DNA of 64,000 nt. Source: Dipteris shenzhenensis (taxonomy: Eukaryota; Polypodiophyta; Polypodiopsida; Gleicheniales). Each line of letters starts with the position of its first letter. Position 1 is the stretch's first letter. The notes below the pieces were generated by a model. That model did no database searches and was not told the DNA's origin. It worked only from the letters and a program-made list of their open reading frames with translations. Both the position numbers and the translations under genes were made by a program. The DNA lies in the NCBI GenBank assembly GCA_047967505.1, contig CM106538.1; one strand, written 5' to 3'. Below are positions 47,600 through 59,193 of the stretch, piece after piece.

Positions 47600-48850
47600 T
47601 TTACAGAAATATCCTCAGACCTATTTCAATCCTTGAGAGGGCTTTGCGCAACTGATAGTCATTTCAGTTCGTATTGGCAGAAAGTTCAGGATGGGAGCTC
47701 CATGGTTGACCGGGACTCAGGGATTGTGCCACCTACGGTACAGGCGGCCGGAGGTCAGTGGATGATTAGGAACGGCTTGCTGTTCCGGAATGGAAAGATT
47801 TGTGTGCCAGATGTTCTGGAATTTCGATCCAAGATTCTCTGGGAGTGTCATGATGCTCCTAGTGCTGGAAATCCGGGTATACATCGGACTTTGTCTCTTG
47901 TGAAGCATACCTTTTATTGGCCTAAAATGCGTACATTTATTGAAAACTATGTGGTAGGTTGCCGGGTTTGTCAGGTTACTAACGCAGAACGCCTTAGAAG
48001 TGCGGGTTTATTACAGCCATTGCAGATTCCAGGTAATAAATGGGAAAGTATTTCCATGGATTTTATTACTGGTTTGTCTCGAATGCACAAGGGCCATGAC
48101 TCCATTTGGGTCATAGTCGACCGTTTGACGAAAATGGCGAGATTCTTACCTACTAGAACAACTCTTTCAGCTGTTCAGCTGGCTCACGAGTTTGTGGACC
48201 ACTTGTTTAAGCTGTATGGTTTGCCCTCTGACATAGTCAGTGATAGGGACTCAAAGTTTACAAGTAACTTTTGGACACTTGTTTTTGAGAAGTTAGAAAC
48301 TACTCTAAGTATAAGTTCCTCAGATCATGCACAATCCGATGGCAGTACAGAGAAGGTCAACCAATTGGTTGAAGATATGCTTCGGGCATATGTTTCTAAG
48401 AGATAGTCTTCATGGGAAGATTATCTACTTATGATAGAATTTGCTTATAACAGTGCAAAGCATTCGAGTACTGGTTACAGTCCTTTTATGCTTATGTACG
48501 GGTTTCAACCTAAGTCACCAGTTATGGTTAAATTAAAGGGAATCCAAAATGATGCTGCAAAGACCTTCTTGCTAGATATGCAGGAAATGTTGTAGTTTGC
48601 CAAGGAGTCTATTAGAAGTGCCCAAGATCGGGACAGATTTTATGCTAATAGACATGGTTCACCTAGAGAGTTCTCTGAAGGAACCATGGTATATTTGCGA
48701 ATTCCCAAGGAATCCAAGAGCCTAAGTATTGGTTTGGTTTCGAAGTTATCCCCCAGATATTGTGGTCCGTTCAAGGTCATTAAAAGAATTGGACCAGTTG
48801 CATATCGACTAGAATTGCAGTCTTTCATGTCAGTAGACTGAAAGAAGTAT
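47600..48850 (+). pseudogene. Integrase of gypsy C
   Basis: The HHCC finger is seen as ECHDAPSAGNPGIHRTL and VGCRVCQ (47845-47975). The DDE core follows with SMDFITGLS (first Asp), IVSDRDSKFTSNFW (second Asp) and SDGSTEKVNQ (catalytic Glu region), then FAYNSAKHSSTGYSPFMLMYG and the GPFKVIKRIGPVAYRLEL GPY/F-type module. Stops at 48404 and 48593. Confidence 0.85.
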
Positions 48851-49092
48851 TGGGTGCGGATTATGAACTTGTTTCTCCTCAAGAAATAATAGAAGTTACA
48901 GATTTGACTTTTATTCCACACGAACCTGAGTGTATTCTTGAATTTCGTGAACGACAGATTCGTAATAGAACTATCACGGAATACAAGATCAAGTGGAAGG
49001 ATCGTGTTGAGGAGGATGCAACATGGGAGACATTACAGAAGCTCCAGAGGACATTCTCCGATTTTTTAGCGAACTTAGGAGTGAGTTCTTAG
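48850..49092 (+). pseudogene. C-terminal chromodomain of gypsy C integrase
   Basis: The reading PECILEFRERQIRN, then YKIKWKDRVEEDATWET and a final helix LQRTFSDFLANLG match the chromodomain of chromoviral integrases: an aromatic Tyr and Trp and the x-x-WE/ATWE motif before the helix. In active elements this module directs insertion to methylated-histone heterochromatin. A frameshift near 48830 separates it from integrase. Confidence 0.8.
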
Positions 49093-49105
49093 AGGAGGGG
49101 AAGTA

Positions 49106-49640
49106 TGTCATGTACACGGATTGGTATCCGACGTGTACTGGGTACACAAGACTAGCTCAGGTAGCCTGGGGAGGCTTAGAGCTAGGCAGGCTTGATTGTT
49201 GGGTTGAGTGGCAAGGGTACGAACCAGTTAGAGGTCTTCGCTCTTTTTGGCGCTTGGGGCCCGAGTCTATATAAGGGGCCCAGAGGTTCAGTTCTCAAGA
49301 GAGCCGATGGGAGCAAGTTTCGTTCCCAGGTGCTAGGTCTGATCTTGGATTGATTCGCGGACGCGCGCTTGCATCATAGCGTAGCCCAAGACCCAGCAGC
49401 AGGTCCCAGGCTTCACAGCGCCACCTGGTGGTATGGGACACCAGGCTGGATAGGAGCTGGTTGGGAGTTCGTTCCAGTAGCTCAGCTCGTGGCTCGGAGG
49501 GGACATCTCCTGATTCGGGATCACATCCCGTAGATGTCATGGTTGGGTGGTGAGCAGCCTCCTCAGTCTCCTCACGTTGTGTGTGTTCTTGTGTTTGCTT
49601 GCAGATCAGAGGTTTCATGAGTGCTGGGACGTGTCATGAC
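49106..49640 (+). repeat. 3' LTR of gypsy C (right border uncertain)
   Basis: Begins TGTCATGTACACGG right after the polypurine tract. A TATA box (TCTATATAAGG at about 49265) fits an LTR promoter. The end is uncertain; GACGTGTCA near 49637 is one candidate. No 5' copy is available for comparison. Confidence 0.6.
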
Positions 49641-49978
49641 TGAAGCTTGCATTGTGGCTATTTATGAAGTTTATGACTTAGTAGAAGAAGATCATTGCCC
49701 TTTTGTTTATTAAAGGCCGATTTTATACTCGCCGATTTTATACTCTTGCCTAGGTTGTCCCCTAAAAATGAATGTTTTGTCTTTTACTTTGGTATGATAG
49801 TATTGACCACCCAATTCAGGGTAAGGGGGGTGACGAGTGATGGTTTGCCCTTGCCGGTCGCAAGCTAACTGAGAAGTCACTATGACACGGGAGGTGTTGG
49901 ATAATTGGACTTGTTCTTTGTAGTATTGCGGTCTACTCCTTGCATGTTGGGTCTCAAACTCTTTGTTCTGAAGGGGGA
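49641..49978 (+). other. Remaining internal DNA of copia D before its 3' LTR
   Basis: No coding motif. Ends in the polypurine tract TCTGAAGGGGGA just before the LTR at 49979. Confidence 0.5.
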
Positions 49979-50239
49979 TGCTGGAGATATCATAGCCAAA
50001 GAGTGTGTGGGAGTTGTGATGTGAGATGTGTAGTACTAGGAGATCTAGTACTAGTTCATGTGTGAGTCATGTGTGAGTGCCACGTGTCAATATGGGACTT
50101 ATCCCATATGCATGTGGTGCAAGTATGTGTGTGTGTAGCCTATATAAAGCTTGTACTTCACTTGTCTCATTTGATGATGATGAATGAATGAGAGCCTTTC
50201 ATGGTTTCTACATTTGTGTATCATTTCTTCACTCCTTAG

Positions 50240-50280
<41 letters not shown>

Positions 50281-50290
50281 GTTTCTAACA
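49979..50290 (+). repeat. 3' LTR of copia D
   Basis: Starts TGCTGGAGATATCATAG and ends TTTCTAACA, matching 38639-38960 over its length with scattered substitutions. It contains the same TATA box and a CT run. Followed by the TGTTC target duplication. Confidence 0.9.
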
Positions 50291-50295
50291 TGTTC
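50291..50295. other. Target site duplication (TGTTC), right
   Basis: Matches 38634-38638 at the other edge of copia D. Confidence 0.8.
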
Positions 50296-50690
50296 ACCCT
50301 TTCATACTGACCATCAGTCTCAGGATAGTATGCAGTGCTAGTTGTGAGTAAAGTAGCCGCTGCTGTTACTAATTCCTGCCAGAAATGACCCATAAATTCT
50401 GCATCTTTGTCATTGACAATTTCCTAAGGGAATCCATGATTCTTAAACTCCTGATCAATGAACTGCCAAGCAACCTGTGATGTTGAATATGAGGTCTTAC
50501 TACTTGGTGGGTATGAAATGGGCTTGTTTTGGCAGTGAATCCACCTGACATAGATGCTGTCCCATCCTCTATTTGCAGAAGGCAATCCCATGATGAAATC
50601 CATCGCTATGTGTGTCCATTTTCCCTTTGGAATGGTGGAAAAAGGGACCAATTTAGAGGGGATTCTGGGAATTGTGGAGGGGACTATATA
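50296..50690 (-). pseudogene. Gypsy integrase core, 5' piece, split by copia D
   Basis: The minus strand reads WTHIAMDFIMGLPSANRGWD (first catalytic Asp region), a diverged middle, EIVNDKDAEFMGHFWQELV (second Asp) and AYYPETDGQYERVN (catalytic Glu region), stopping at the TGTTC duplication. It continues at 38633 on the minus strand. To the right homology ends at about 50690, next to a microsatellite. Confidence 0.85.
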
Positions 50691-50784
50691 AGTCTCGAAC
50701 CCACCACTCATATACTCACGTATTGATGTGACCTCTATTCTTATCCTACTCTCCTCCTCCCTCCTCCTACGTCCATGCACACAC

Positions 50785-50785
50785 T

Positions 50786-50832
<47 letters not shown>
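50785..50832. repeat. (C)n-(TC)n microsatellite
   Basis: A run of 12 C is followed by about 18 TC units. Confidence 0.95.
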
Positions 50833-50834
<2 letters not shown>

Positions 50835-50839
50835 CCCCA

Positions 50840-52049
50840 CCCCTGAAACTGGCCTTCGGGAAACCCCAAAGGATAGTGAACAATTAATAACTAGCAAATA
50901 ATATGATTACAGCCACTTAGAGAATTATTACAGCACAACATCCAAGAGCTAGTTTGCCCTCGTCCTGCACCAGACACGAGATTGTCCCTAAACTTAGCGC
51001 CCCTTTTGGTATTTCTTTATCTTTTATTCAGTGCGCGTTTATGACGTCAGTGGGGATGTCATAGTAGCCAGTCCTTGCTATGCATGATGGAGTTAATGGC
51101 TTTCAATCTTATGATTGACTATCGTGAGATTGAAACTTGCAAATGTTCTGTTTTTAGAGGATGAGTTTGGGAATGTTCTTGGATTCATCTAGGTATATCT
51201 TTTATTGAGAAGGCATGCAAATACAAGAATGGCACCGCAATGCATCGGTTCACAGATAGCCCACTGAATATTCTGCTCATAGGCACTTTTTGCAAACACA
51301 GAAAAGGCATCCTACATACATTCCATCTTGCGAATCTGGCTGAGGGTTCTAACCTATCAACTCTGATACCCGGCTCAATCCGGCTTGGTAGCTCTGAATA
51401 CCCGTCAAGGGAGTCCTAGCAAGACAGAGGCCAGCAAAACAACTCAATCTGTCTTGTTAGCTCTGAATACCGGTCAAGGGAGTCCTAGCAAGATAGAGGC
51501 CAGCAAAACAACCACACCTGGCTGTTCCTGAGGCTAGCTGCACAAAGCAAATGTATTTGAAGGTTCTGAGGTAGTAGGAAAGCTCCTGAAAAGCAATCAA
51601 TTGATCGGAAAGCTTGGGAAACCCTGGGAAAATAGCAAGCATGGAAAAACTAAATTCCCTGGCAAGATCTCTGGCACCCGGGCAGATGAAAATCAGCAAA
51701 GACAACTTTGGAAAACCTGCTGGAAGAGAATTGCCAAGTCTGGAAGCAAATTGAGTTTCCTGGAAACTCTAAACTGCCTGGAAAAGTGCGATTTTGATAG
51801 GCATATGGCCTGGAAAATCTTGGAAGATGTGAGAATCAGATTTGGGCCTCTGGGAAGGCATGACAGCAGGCATTCAGCAAAAACGAACTGATCTGGAGGC
51901 TCCTGGCACAAAAACGAATTTTGTTTTTGAGCTTCTGGTACCAACAGCCCACAGACTGCCTTGGTAGTCAAAAATCAGCAAGGCGATGTGATAGAACAGC
52001 TTTGGAGCACTTTCCCAGAATGCGACTTAATTCACTTCTGTCCACCATT

Positions 52050-52088
<39 letters not shown>

Positions 52089-53818
52089 GTGGTCGAGAAA
52101 CAGCTTGAAAGAAAATTTTGACTTTTCTGCTTGCTTTCCAAGCTAGCTAGCTAAACGTGGCTTCTGGAGCTATTTTAGCGAAAAGTTACTTTTACCTCTC
52201 TCTAACCTTTAGTCCCTTGTGTTGGCCCATGGAATTAATTGCACTGAAGTGTCCTTTGAACTGTTTTAATCAAGTGGAGGCTAAGGGCAGTCCCGGTAAA
52301 CTCCTAAAGCCTGGAAATTCACGACCCGTGCCCCCCCCCCCCTTTCCTCCTTCCTCTCTTTCCCCTTCTGCTAGTTCTACCCCCCTTCTCTAAATCTGCC
52401 TGAACTTTCTTTTCTACATTGGTACTTGGCACCTTTCTTGCCATCTCAGAGTTTGACACGGGCATCTTTTCGATCGCTTCGTCTGCATCTCTCCTTGCCT
52501 GAACCTGGAGCTTTATCACAGCTTTTGCTTCAGATGCCTTGCCGTCACTCTGGCCCACAATGATTCTTTTATGTTTCCGAGAGAGAATCTAGTACCCAGC
52601 AGCACACATAAGAGGTGGCAAGTGTAGGTGCTAGCTTGGTCTTTGATCTGCTCTATTTTAATGTGTGAAGGCATGAGAGTGTAAGGAATGTCTTTGTGAT
52701 GATTACACAAGATGTGGAAAAGGAAGGTGTCTTTATCTCCTTAATTAGAGCCTCCACAATTTTGAAAGGCCTGTGGTTCATAGTCTAAAATACTGAGAAT
52801 TGGAGGTCTAGCATTCCCTTTATTCCCTTTGCTTGCTTTGTAGTTAGATTAGTTAGTATGCTCCCACCCCTTCCCCTCCCAGACACACACATGGGTTTTC
52901 TCTATATGGAGTACATAACCTCATTGCTTTTCCCTTTTTAAGTTCTCTTCTTATGAGTTTCTATCTTTGTTAGAAGTTTTAGATCCTTCGTACAAGCTCA
53001 CCTACAGCCTACTAGGTAGTGGGCTTGGCCGTCGCCTTGAGGTTCTCGGATCTCCATTGGCCTGGATTTTGACATCGCCTCCTGCCCTCTTTTGTTCTCA
53101 TGTCCTATTCTAAAGAAAAGATACACCCTCCAAGCTTGACCGTTTACCTGAGCCTCTCCAATGCCCTGGATTCTGAGGTTGCCATCTAGGAGTGGCTTCT
53201 ATTTCTACTCTCTGCAGTGTCGCCCCACTTCCCAAATCCTGAATGTACCCTTCTCTGTTTTCAATCTTTTTGAACTTGTCTGAAGTAGCTACCAATTTCT
53301 AGTAGGGAATTCATTCTAGTCATAGTACTTATGATTTTAAGTTTTTTTGTGTGCGTGCATGCCCGCGCACGCTTGTTTCACACAAAAAAAAAGTGTGCAT
53401 GTGTATTGTGAAAGTGTTTGGCTATTCAAACTTTAAGTTTCCTTGTGACTACGGACTGTACCTTTCTACATCTGTCTGAATGTGTGTGTGCGCACACAAT
53501 GAACACCCATACATGAGGCCAATGCACAAAGAGAATTTTGGATGCATGTCGGCACGCATTCATGTGCTAGGTATAGATGGTACATGCATGTATGCGTGCA
53601 CTGATGTTTTGTATGCGTGCATGCATGCGATTGATCACTATGACACTCAAATAAGGACATTTTGTGATTGATGCCATTTGTATGCATTGCTGTATTGAAG
53701 TATGCTTATTTTCATGAAGCTACCGTCTAACTGGATTTTCCAAAAACCAAACTGATCTACTGGATTGTTCCTAATCAAATTATGCTATTTACTTAGTGTG
53801 GTGTTGAGTGATCATCAG
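50840..53818. other. Intron DNA with gypsy scrap and short repeats
   Basis: 51036-51170 repeats the 3'-end fragment seen at 41568-41690. A tandem duplication with a 69-bp period (GCTCTGAATACC...GTCAAGGGAGTCCTAGC) lies at 51391-51515. A TC microsatellite lies at about 52051-52081. The Ala/Lys-rich minus-strand frame 52558-52319 has no domain. TGCATG/GCGTGC-rich alternating sequence occurs at 53350-53640. No exon can be supported, although one small exon is expected somewhere in the intron. Confidence 0.5.
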
Positions 53819-54443
53819 GTAGTTTCTGGCCACGCCTCAAAGCCGCAGTCGAGAAGAAGGTAGATCGCTTCTCTTTAACTCACTGGATATGTTATTTGCA
53901 TCGATCTTGTAATGGTTGCTTGCCCACATATAGCAAGATGCCAAGTGGAGATTATTGGATGGTTATAAATTTGGATGATTGGAGCATGTATTGTTGGAAA
54001 TATATGTAGCTAGATTGAAGTGCACATAGGGTTTCGGCTTTCCAGGTAAGGTGTTAATTAAATTGCTGAAGTCTGAAGCAAAGTGTTTGGCTTGCAGCTC
54101 AATGGAGCAGATGCAGCGCACTTTTGTGATGCTTTCAAACAAGTCCATGATACCCTTGTAAAATTATTTCAACTTCACACCTTTGAGTGTTGTGTTCCTG
54201 TTTCGTGTTTGTAATTTACTGTGATTTTTGTAGCATGTGTGGGCATCAGAAATTAATAAAAAATATCCCCTCGTGATCCTAATGTTACAGTTGATCTGCA
54301 TCTGCTTTAATGTTTTTTCAAATCAGCATTATTGTTTATGTTACTGATGCCTAGGTCCCTTCCCTCCATAGGTCCATGAAGCTCTGACATTAGAAGCTGT
54401 CAATAAGATTTCAAAGAATTTGCAGCAGAGAGTGAAATTGTGA
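53819..54443 (+). CDS. Unnamed conserved plant protein, exons 3-5 (3' part)
   Basis: Three short exons with GT-AG borders read as one protein end. Exon 3 (53819-53859) begins with two bases of a split codon, then SFWPRLKAAVEKK, before AAG|GTAGAT. Exon 4 (54098-54157) follows TTGGCTTGCAG and reads LNGADAAHFCDAFKQVHDTL, before CTT|GTAAAA. Exon 5 (54372-54443) follows CTCCATAG, reads VHEALTLEAVNKISKNLQQ and ends at TGA. Exons 4 and 5 are in phase 0. The pattern W-x-x-L-K-x-A-x-x-K-K followed by ADA-x-x-FC-x-AF-x-x-VH and L-x-L-x-A is, as I recall it, the C-terminus of the same unnamed family whose N-terminus is at 32907. It is mostly helical, with no enzymatic motif. Confidence 0.65.
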
Positions 54444-57400
54444 TTGGCAAGCAAGGTTTGTATTCATAAGTGCCACATCCTATTAAAGAGTTTGGAGTTG
54501 AACTGTGTAAGGGTTCTATGTTGTACCCACAATGAAGATGCATTGAGTCATAATTTTCTCTTAGTTTCGCTGATGCAGTCATTTTCTGTGTTGTAGCAGC
54601 GCATTGCAGTGTATCTATCCAATATTCCCAATTGTCAGGTAATGTGATAATATCTACCTGAGACTCGGCTTCTCTATGTACTTGATCAGTATTGTTATTT
54701 TTCCTCCTTGTTTGAATTGAGACTAGACTTTCTAATCCTGAAGGGCTAGGTTTCTTTCCATTTGTGCTCTTTTTCCGATCCGGAGCCCCTCTCTAACCTC
54801 TCTTCGCTACTGTACTTTGTAGGGATATCCATAATGCAGTCATCTAGTTATGTGGAAGAAATTTGTGGCATCTTTGTAATTCTTTACTCCTTGGCATTCA
54901 TGGTGCGTTAGGATTTTGGTGCATTTTTGAAAATTTTACATTTGTTAGTATCGACCTGCTGAGGATCTTTATCTCTGCTTCAGTGTTTATACATAAAATC
55001 CAGACTTGATTAAGCATAAGGCATTCTGGAGGAAATGCAAGTCACGTCTGCAACAATGACAATAGTAGATGTAGATGGCTTAGAAAGTTCTGGTGGCTGC
55101 ATCACAATTGCCATGGACTTCGATTTTTTGTGCATATCTTTATCTATATTCAGTTGTGGGAACCCTTCCCAGTTTTTATAAAACGAATATGCATTATCAC
55201 GGACGGTGCTCTATTGCTCAAGCGAATGTGTTTAGTATGTCTTAAAACAAATGAGTATTGCATACAGTTGTTACACAGTTTTCATAGGGCACCAATCTGC
55301 TCATATGCTACATTATACTATTTGCTTAACTTATCATACATCCATGGAAGATGAAGATAGCCTAGAGATAGGCATGACATATGTTTGGCACAGGAGCTTA
55401 ATGAAAGAGAGAGGCTTTAAAATTGTATTTTAAAAAAGTGATTAAAGGTTAGTTCAGAAATTTATGTAAGGTTTGTTTGATTGGGCAATGATAAATTGTC
55501 TTGATTAAAAAATAGCACAGTTTTATCCATATTGGATGTGTCTATGATTTGTTTTGCACAACAGAGTGTGTTGTAATATGCATGCAATAATGATTTTTAT
55601 CAATTATAATGTTAATTCAACTATGTGAAACATGTGTGAGCTAATCGGAAAATGTAAGTTGGCAATCAGCTAATTGTAAAAAGTTGTTAGCAATGGATGA
55701 AAACATAGAGAATTCACAAATTTGGCAATACATGTGCGCACGAGAGTTTAAGTTAATAGAACAAGAGCACACTATCTGGTTGTGCTAATACTCCTTTTTC
55801 ATATCTTTTGATTGACACTAAATTAACTATTAGAAAACGAATGTGGTGGCAACTAGTAGTAAGTTTGTAATGAATTGTTTTGTAATGCTCAAGTATGTGG
55901 CAGGAAAGATCAATTGCATTGTATGTGATTCTAAAGTCCCGTTGATGTTTTAGATGGGGACATCTTGTGTGATGGTGGGAGGGTTAATCATAGCCTAGGG
56001 GTAAAAAATTGTGAAGGCCTAAGTATTGAGTCGTGAAAAGGGGAGAGAGCCTATAGATTGCATGCAGAAACAAAGATGGATGCTTAGTTTCATGTATCTT
56101 GTTGGTTTTTGATAAAATTAGGAGTGTTAGATGTCATAATGCCTCGCTCCTATGTGAGGCGACAACCCTCCAAACTTCCATATTGAAATATTGTGGGTGT
56201 CCTTGATGCATATTGAAGGAGTTCGGGATAAGCATGAGTTAATTTTTGTAATAATAATTAAAGGATTAATTTAAGAATCGCAAGTTTTACAAGAAAGACG
56301 ACACAAAATTCAAAGGAAGATAGACACAAAAAGGGTTTGAGTTGCTTCAAAGGCAAGGACGAGCATATTGGCCTTGTGTGTTTATTTTACAATCCCATAA
56401 CAATGCCATCATTCCTCTAGGCAAAATTGACAGCATGAGAACAGTTAACTTGTCCCATAATCTAAAGAAAATTCTTGCCCTTAAAGTTTGTCAAGATCCA
56501 AGATCCAATTTGTGTGGCAACCAAGGACAAAACAAATTGAAGTAACCATGGAGCCCATTGTTGCACCATAGTGAAACATTTAGCCTCCACATTATATTGC
56601 TACTTAAGCACTTATCAGATATTCTTAAGTTTAAACACCATAGTTGGTACATCCATGGAACCATTAAAAACTTTTACGGGACAATACCTATAGCTATTAA
56701 AGAAATGCAACATTGCATTTCTTGTTGAGTCTTAAATGGGTGTGGGTGCTCATGGTTTTGTCTACATTCTTTTGAAACCTTAGATGAGGTCTTATTGGGA
56801 TTTATTGTTTAGAGGTCTAACCTTTGAAAAACACACAAGATGTGCCCCCCCTTGCTAGCAATAGAGCATACATTGTAGAGCAACAAAATGAGGAATCCAA
56901 GCATTTGGAACCTAAATGTTTGGAACAACATGCGCACATGTTTTTATAGAGCGAGACATATCTATTACATTTTCTTTAGGTATTGAACACATGCATTGTT
57001 GAGCTTTCTTAGAAGTGTGTAGTCCTTGATACAATGTTTTGAAAAATTGCAAACATGGAATGACAAAATACCCTACATACCACTCATTAGAAATAATCAT
57101 GTATTGCTTTTGACACTAAGCCCAAAGTGTAAAGTACAAAATTTACCAAGCAAGGGTTTCCAACCTACCATGAACTTCCCATTGCCCCAAATTTTAATCA
57201 TGTAGGTTGTAACTCGTGGTGGCCAACTTTAGTGAGACAAAAAATAAATCTTCACCGATGGTACATGGAGATGTTTAAGTTAATGATGCTTTCCCCCAAC
57301 AATATTGGCATTAATTCCAAAACACAACACATGTAAATGATTCATCATGTACTACCTTTGCTATAAGTTTACATCCAAGAGTTTTCAAACAAACATAACA

Positions 57401-58490
57401 CTTCTTTTCTTTTGTTCCTCCTTAAAAACTTGGACAAGTATTCCATTAAAAAAAACCCGTATTTTCCACATCGATGTGTATCCTAGTTGAGAAGATGGTT
57501 TTTGAGGTTTTTGGCAAAGAATAGATGAGCTTGTTGATACTACATAACAGCAAGCCAACCAAGCAAAAGCTCACTCCATGCAGCACTATTCAAACACAGA
57601 ACAAACATGGCCTTATTTAATAAAGGGAAGAAAAAAACTCATAAACAATGCAATACTCTTGGATTTCCTTAGCTTGCTTTGGGGCCCTTCCCAAGGCAAA
57701 AGAGCCCAAATCCACTTAGCCCTCTCTTGTCACTTATAATTTTTGCACTTCACAACATACACATTGCATTTCTCAAACATCAAGACACTCACAAGATGGG
57801 AAACACAAGTTTTGAATCCCACATGCTAATACTTTTCTTGGTTTAATATAAGAATACAGGCAGGGCTTGTCAACAAGCCAATTGAATTATAACAACTTGA
57901 AAAAATGTTAAAAGGATATTTGGGAGGTATAAAGAAAGCTCTTAGAGTGTTAGCCATTAGAAGAAGTCATGATGCCAATCAATTAATCCAAGGTGAAACA
58001 AAACCAAAGAGGAGGTGATATGTAATTTTCTAATTGGAGGTAATGGAGAAAACCCAAGGTGAGCACTAAGAAAATACATTAAATAAGATTGTGTGTTCGA
58101 TGTTAATGGCTACGCCACATATTTAATTTTGTGCATCCATAGTGTGTGCATGACTTTTTACAATGGTTAAGACTAAATCATGATTGTAGTAGGGATTCAT
58201 TTGTCTAGTCATGTTATCACGATTTACATTTGTTATGGGTGTTGCATGTTGCCCAAGCAGAATGAGAGTTGATGGGAAGTGAGTGCTACACGTTTCGCAA
58301 ATGGACAAAGACTTCAATGCAAGAAAAGTACATCTAGTTAACACAATAACCTATGAAGTGGGTAATATTGCACGTCGAGAAGCAAATAGAATATTCCCTT
58401 TTTGGTTAAAAAATTGAGACTTTTAAATACCTTTTCATAAAAGTACCATGCAGTATCACAATGAAAAAAATATACATAAAGACCGTATTA
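54444..58490. other. Intergenic DNA, no gene recognised
   Basis: AT-rich sequence with only short frames (longest about 74 codons) and no recognisable motif, LTR or primer site. The first few hundred bases may be the 3' UTR of the unnamed gene. Confidence 0.5.
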
Positions 58491-58495
58491 GATAA

Positions 58496-59193
58496 TTCGA
58501 GAAAAACCCAATTCCCAGAATGGCAGTTTTGGAAGAAATTGTAGCTCCCCTCAATGAAAAAACAGGAGAAATATGTGAAAATAGACTAGATAGCCATTCA
58601 TGAAGTGTGAAATATCAACTACATTCTCAAATAATAAATAGAATATCAGTGTCTAAACTACGTTATCATCAACAAAATAATAAACTTTGAAACCCATTTG
58701 AGTTAGATTCATCTCGTGAGCCATAGTGATGTTCAAAAACACCTTCATAATTCTGGAATTTCCATTGATATTGAGACTCGCTTTTGTTGTGAGCATTCTC
58801 ATTTGAAAATCTCCAAAACACCATTTACAAAATGTAGAGTGTAATTAATAACCATGAGTATTGCAATGAAAACGCACAGGCTCTTTAACTTAGTAAGATA
58901 TGTAGTTGATGGAAAATCAAGATATGTAGTTGAGGAGAATGAATGCAAGATATGTAGTTGATGGAAAATCAATGGGCAATGACAAGCATTTGATGTAATT
59001 TAGGTGGCAATGACAATCATTTATTGTGCACTTTCAATTTTTGGACTGACTATCATTATTGTAAAATGATAACTTTACATGTCATGTTGATTACTCATTG
59101 CAAAGTAAAAAAGTACACTTTAGGATGGAAACATAATAACTTGTTGATACACCATTGAAATCCCTGAAATAAATCATGATTCCAAAGAAACTC
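58496..59193. repeat. 0.7-kb direct repeat, copy 1
   Basis: The block from GAAAAACCCAATT to CCAAAGAAACTCT is repeated at 60581-61281 in the same orientation with few differences by eye. Both copies contain a local duplication of AAGATATGTAGTTGA. Function unknown. A minus-strand frame of about 80 codons exists in copy 2 (60888-60637) but has no domain. Confidence 0.9.

Larger units (their letters stand above)
44266..49640 (+). mobile_element. Gypsy element C, chromodomain type (chromovirus clade)
   Basis: A plus-strand Ty3/gypsy with gag, zinc knuckle, protease, RT, RNase H, integrase and an integrase-linked chromodomain in normal order, followed by a polypurine tract (AGAGGAGGGGAAG) and a 3' LTR from 49106. 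The 5' LTR is absent: element B abuts at about 44262. The frame is interrupted by about ten stop codons and a few shifts, so it is inactive as read. Confidence 0.85.
38639..50290 (+). mobile_element. Copia element D (11.7 kb with nested gypsy insertions)
   Basis: Two direct LTRs (38639-38960 and 49979-50290), a tRNA-iMet primer site after the first, a polypurine tract (TCTGAAGGGGGA) before the second, and a 5-bp TGTTC duplication at both edges show that one copia element inserted into a gypsy integrase gene. Its own coding sequence is limited to a gag remnant at 39310-39670; no copia protease, integrase or RT is seen. Most of the 11.7 kb is two gypsy elements (B and C) that lie inside it. It was probably a gag-only or already deleted copia that later took in other elements. 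Confidence 0.8.
33648..53818 (+). other. Proposed 20-kb intron filled with nested retrotransposons
   Basis: The donor after exon 2 (AAG|GTATTG at 33647/33648) and the acceptor before the next recognisable exon (ATCATCAG at 53818) bound about 20.2 kb. Nearly all of the middle (35353-50690) is retrotransposon. The remaining flanks (33648-35340, 50700-53818) are non-coding. Exon 2 ends in phase 0 while the next exon needs one leading base, so at least one small exon is probably hidden in this interval. The alternative is two unrelated genes. Confidence 0.55.

Noticed and set aside
52319-52558. Minus-strand Ala/Lys/Glu-rich frame as a candidate missing exon
   Set aside because: It is on the wrong strand for the split gene, has no splice borders, and part of it is G-run artefact.
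58021-58490. Possible left terminus of the palindrome-bearing element
   Set aside because: No inverted match to the right side could be found within the window, so no border can be supported.
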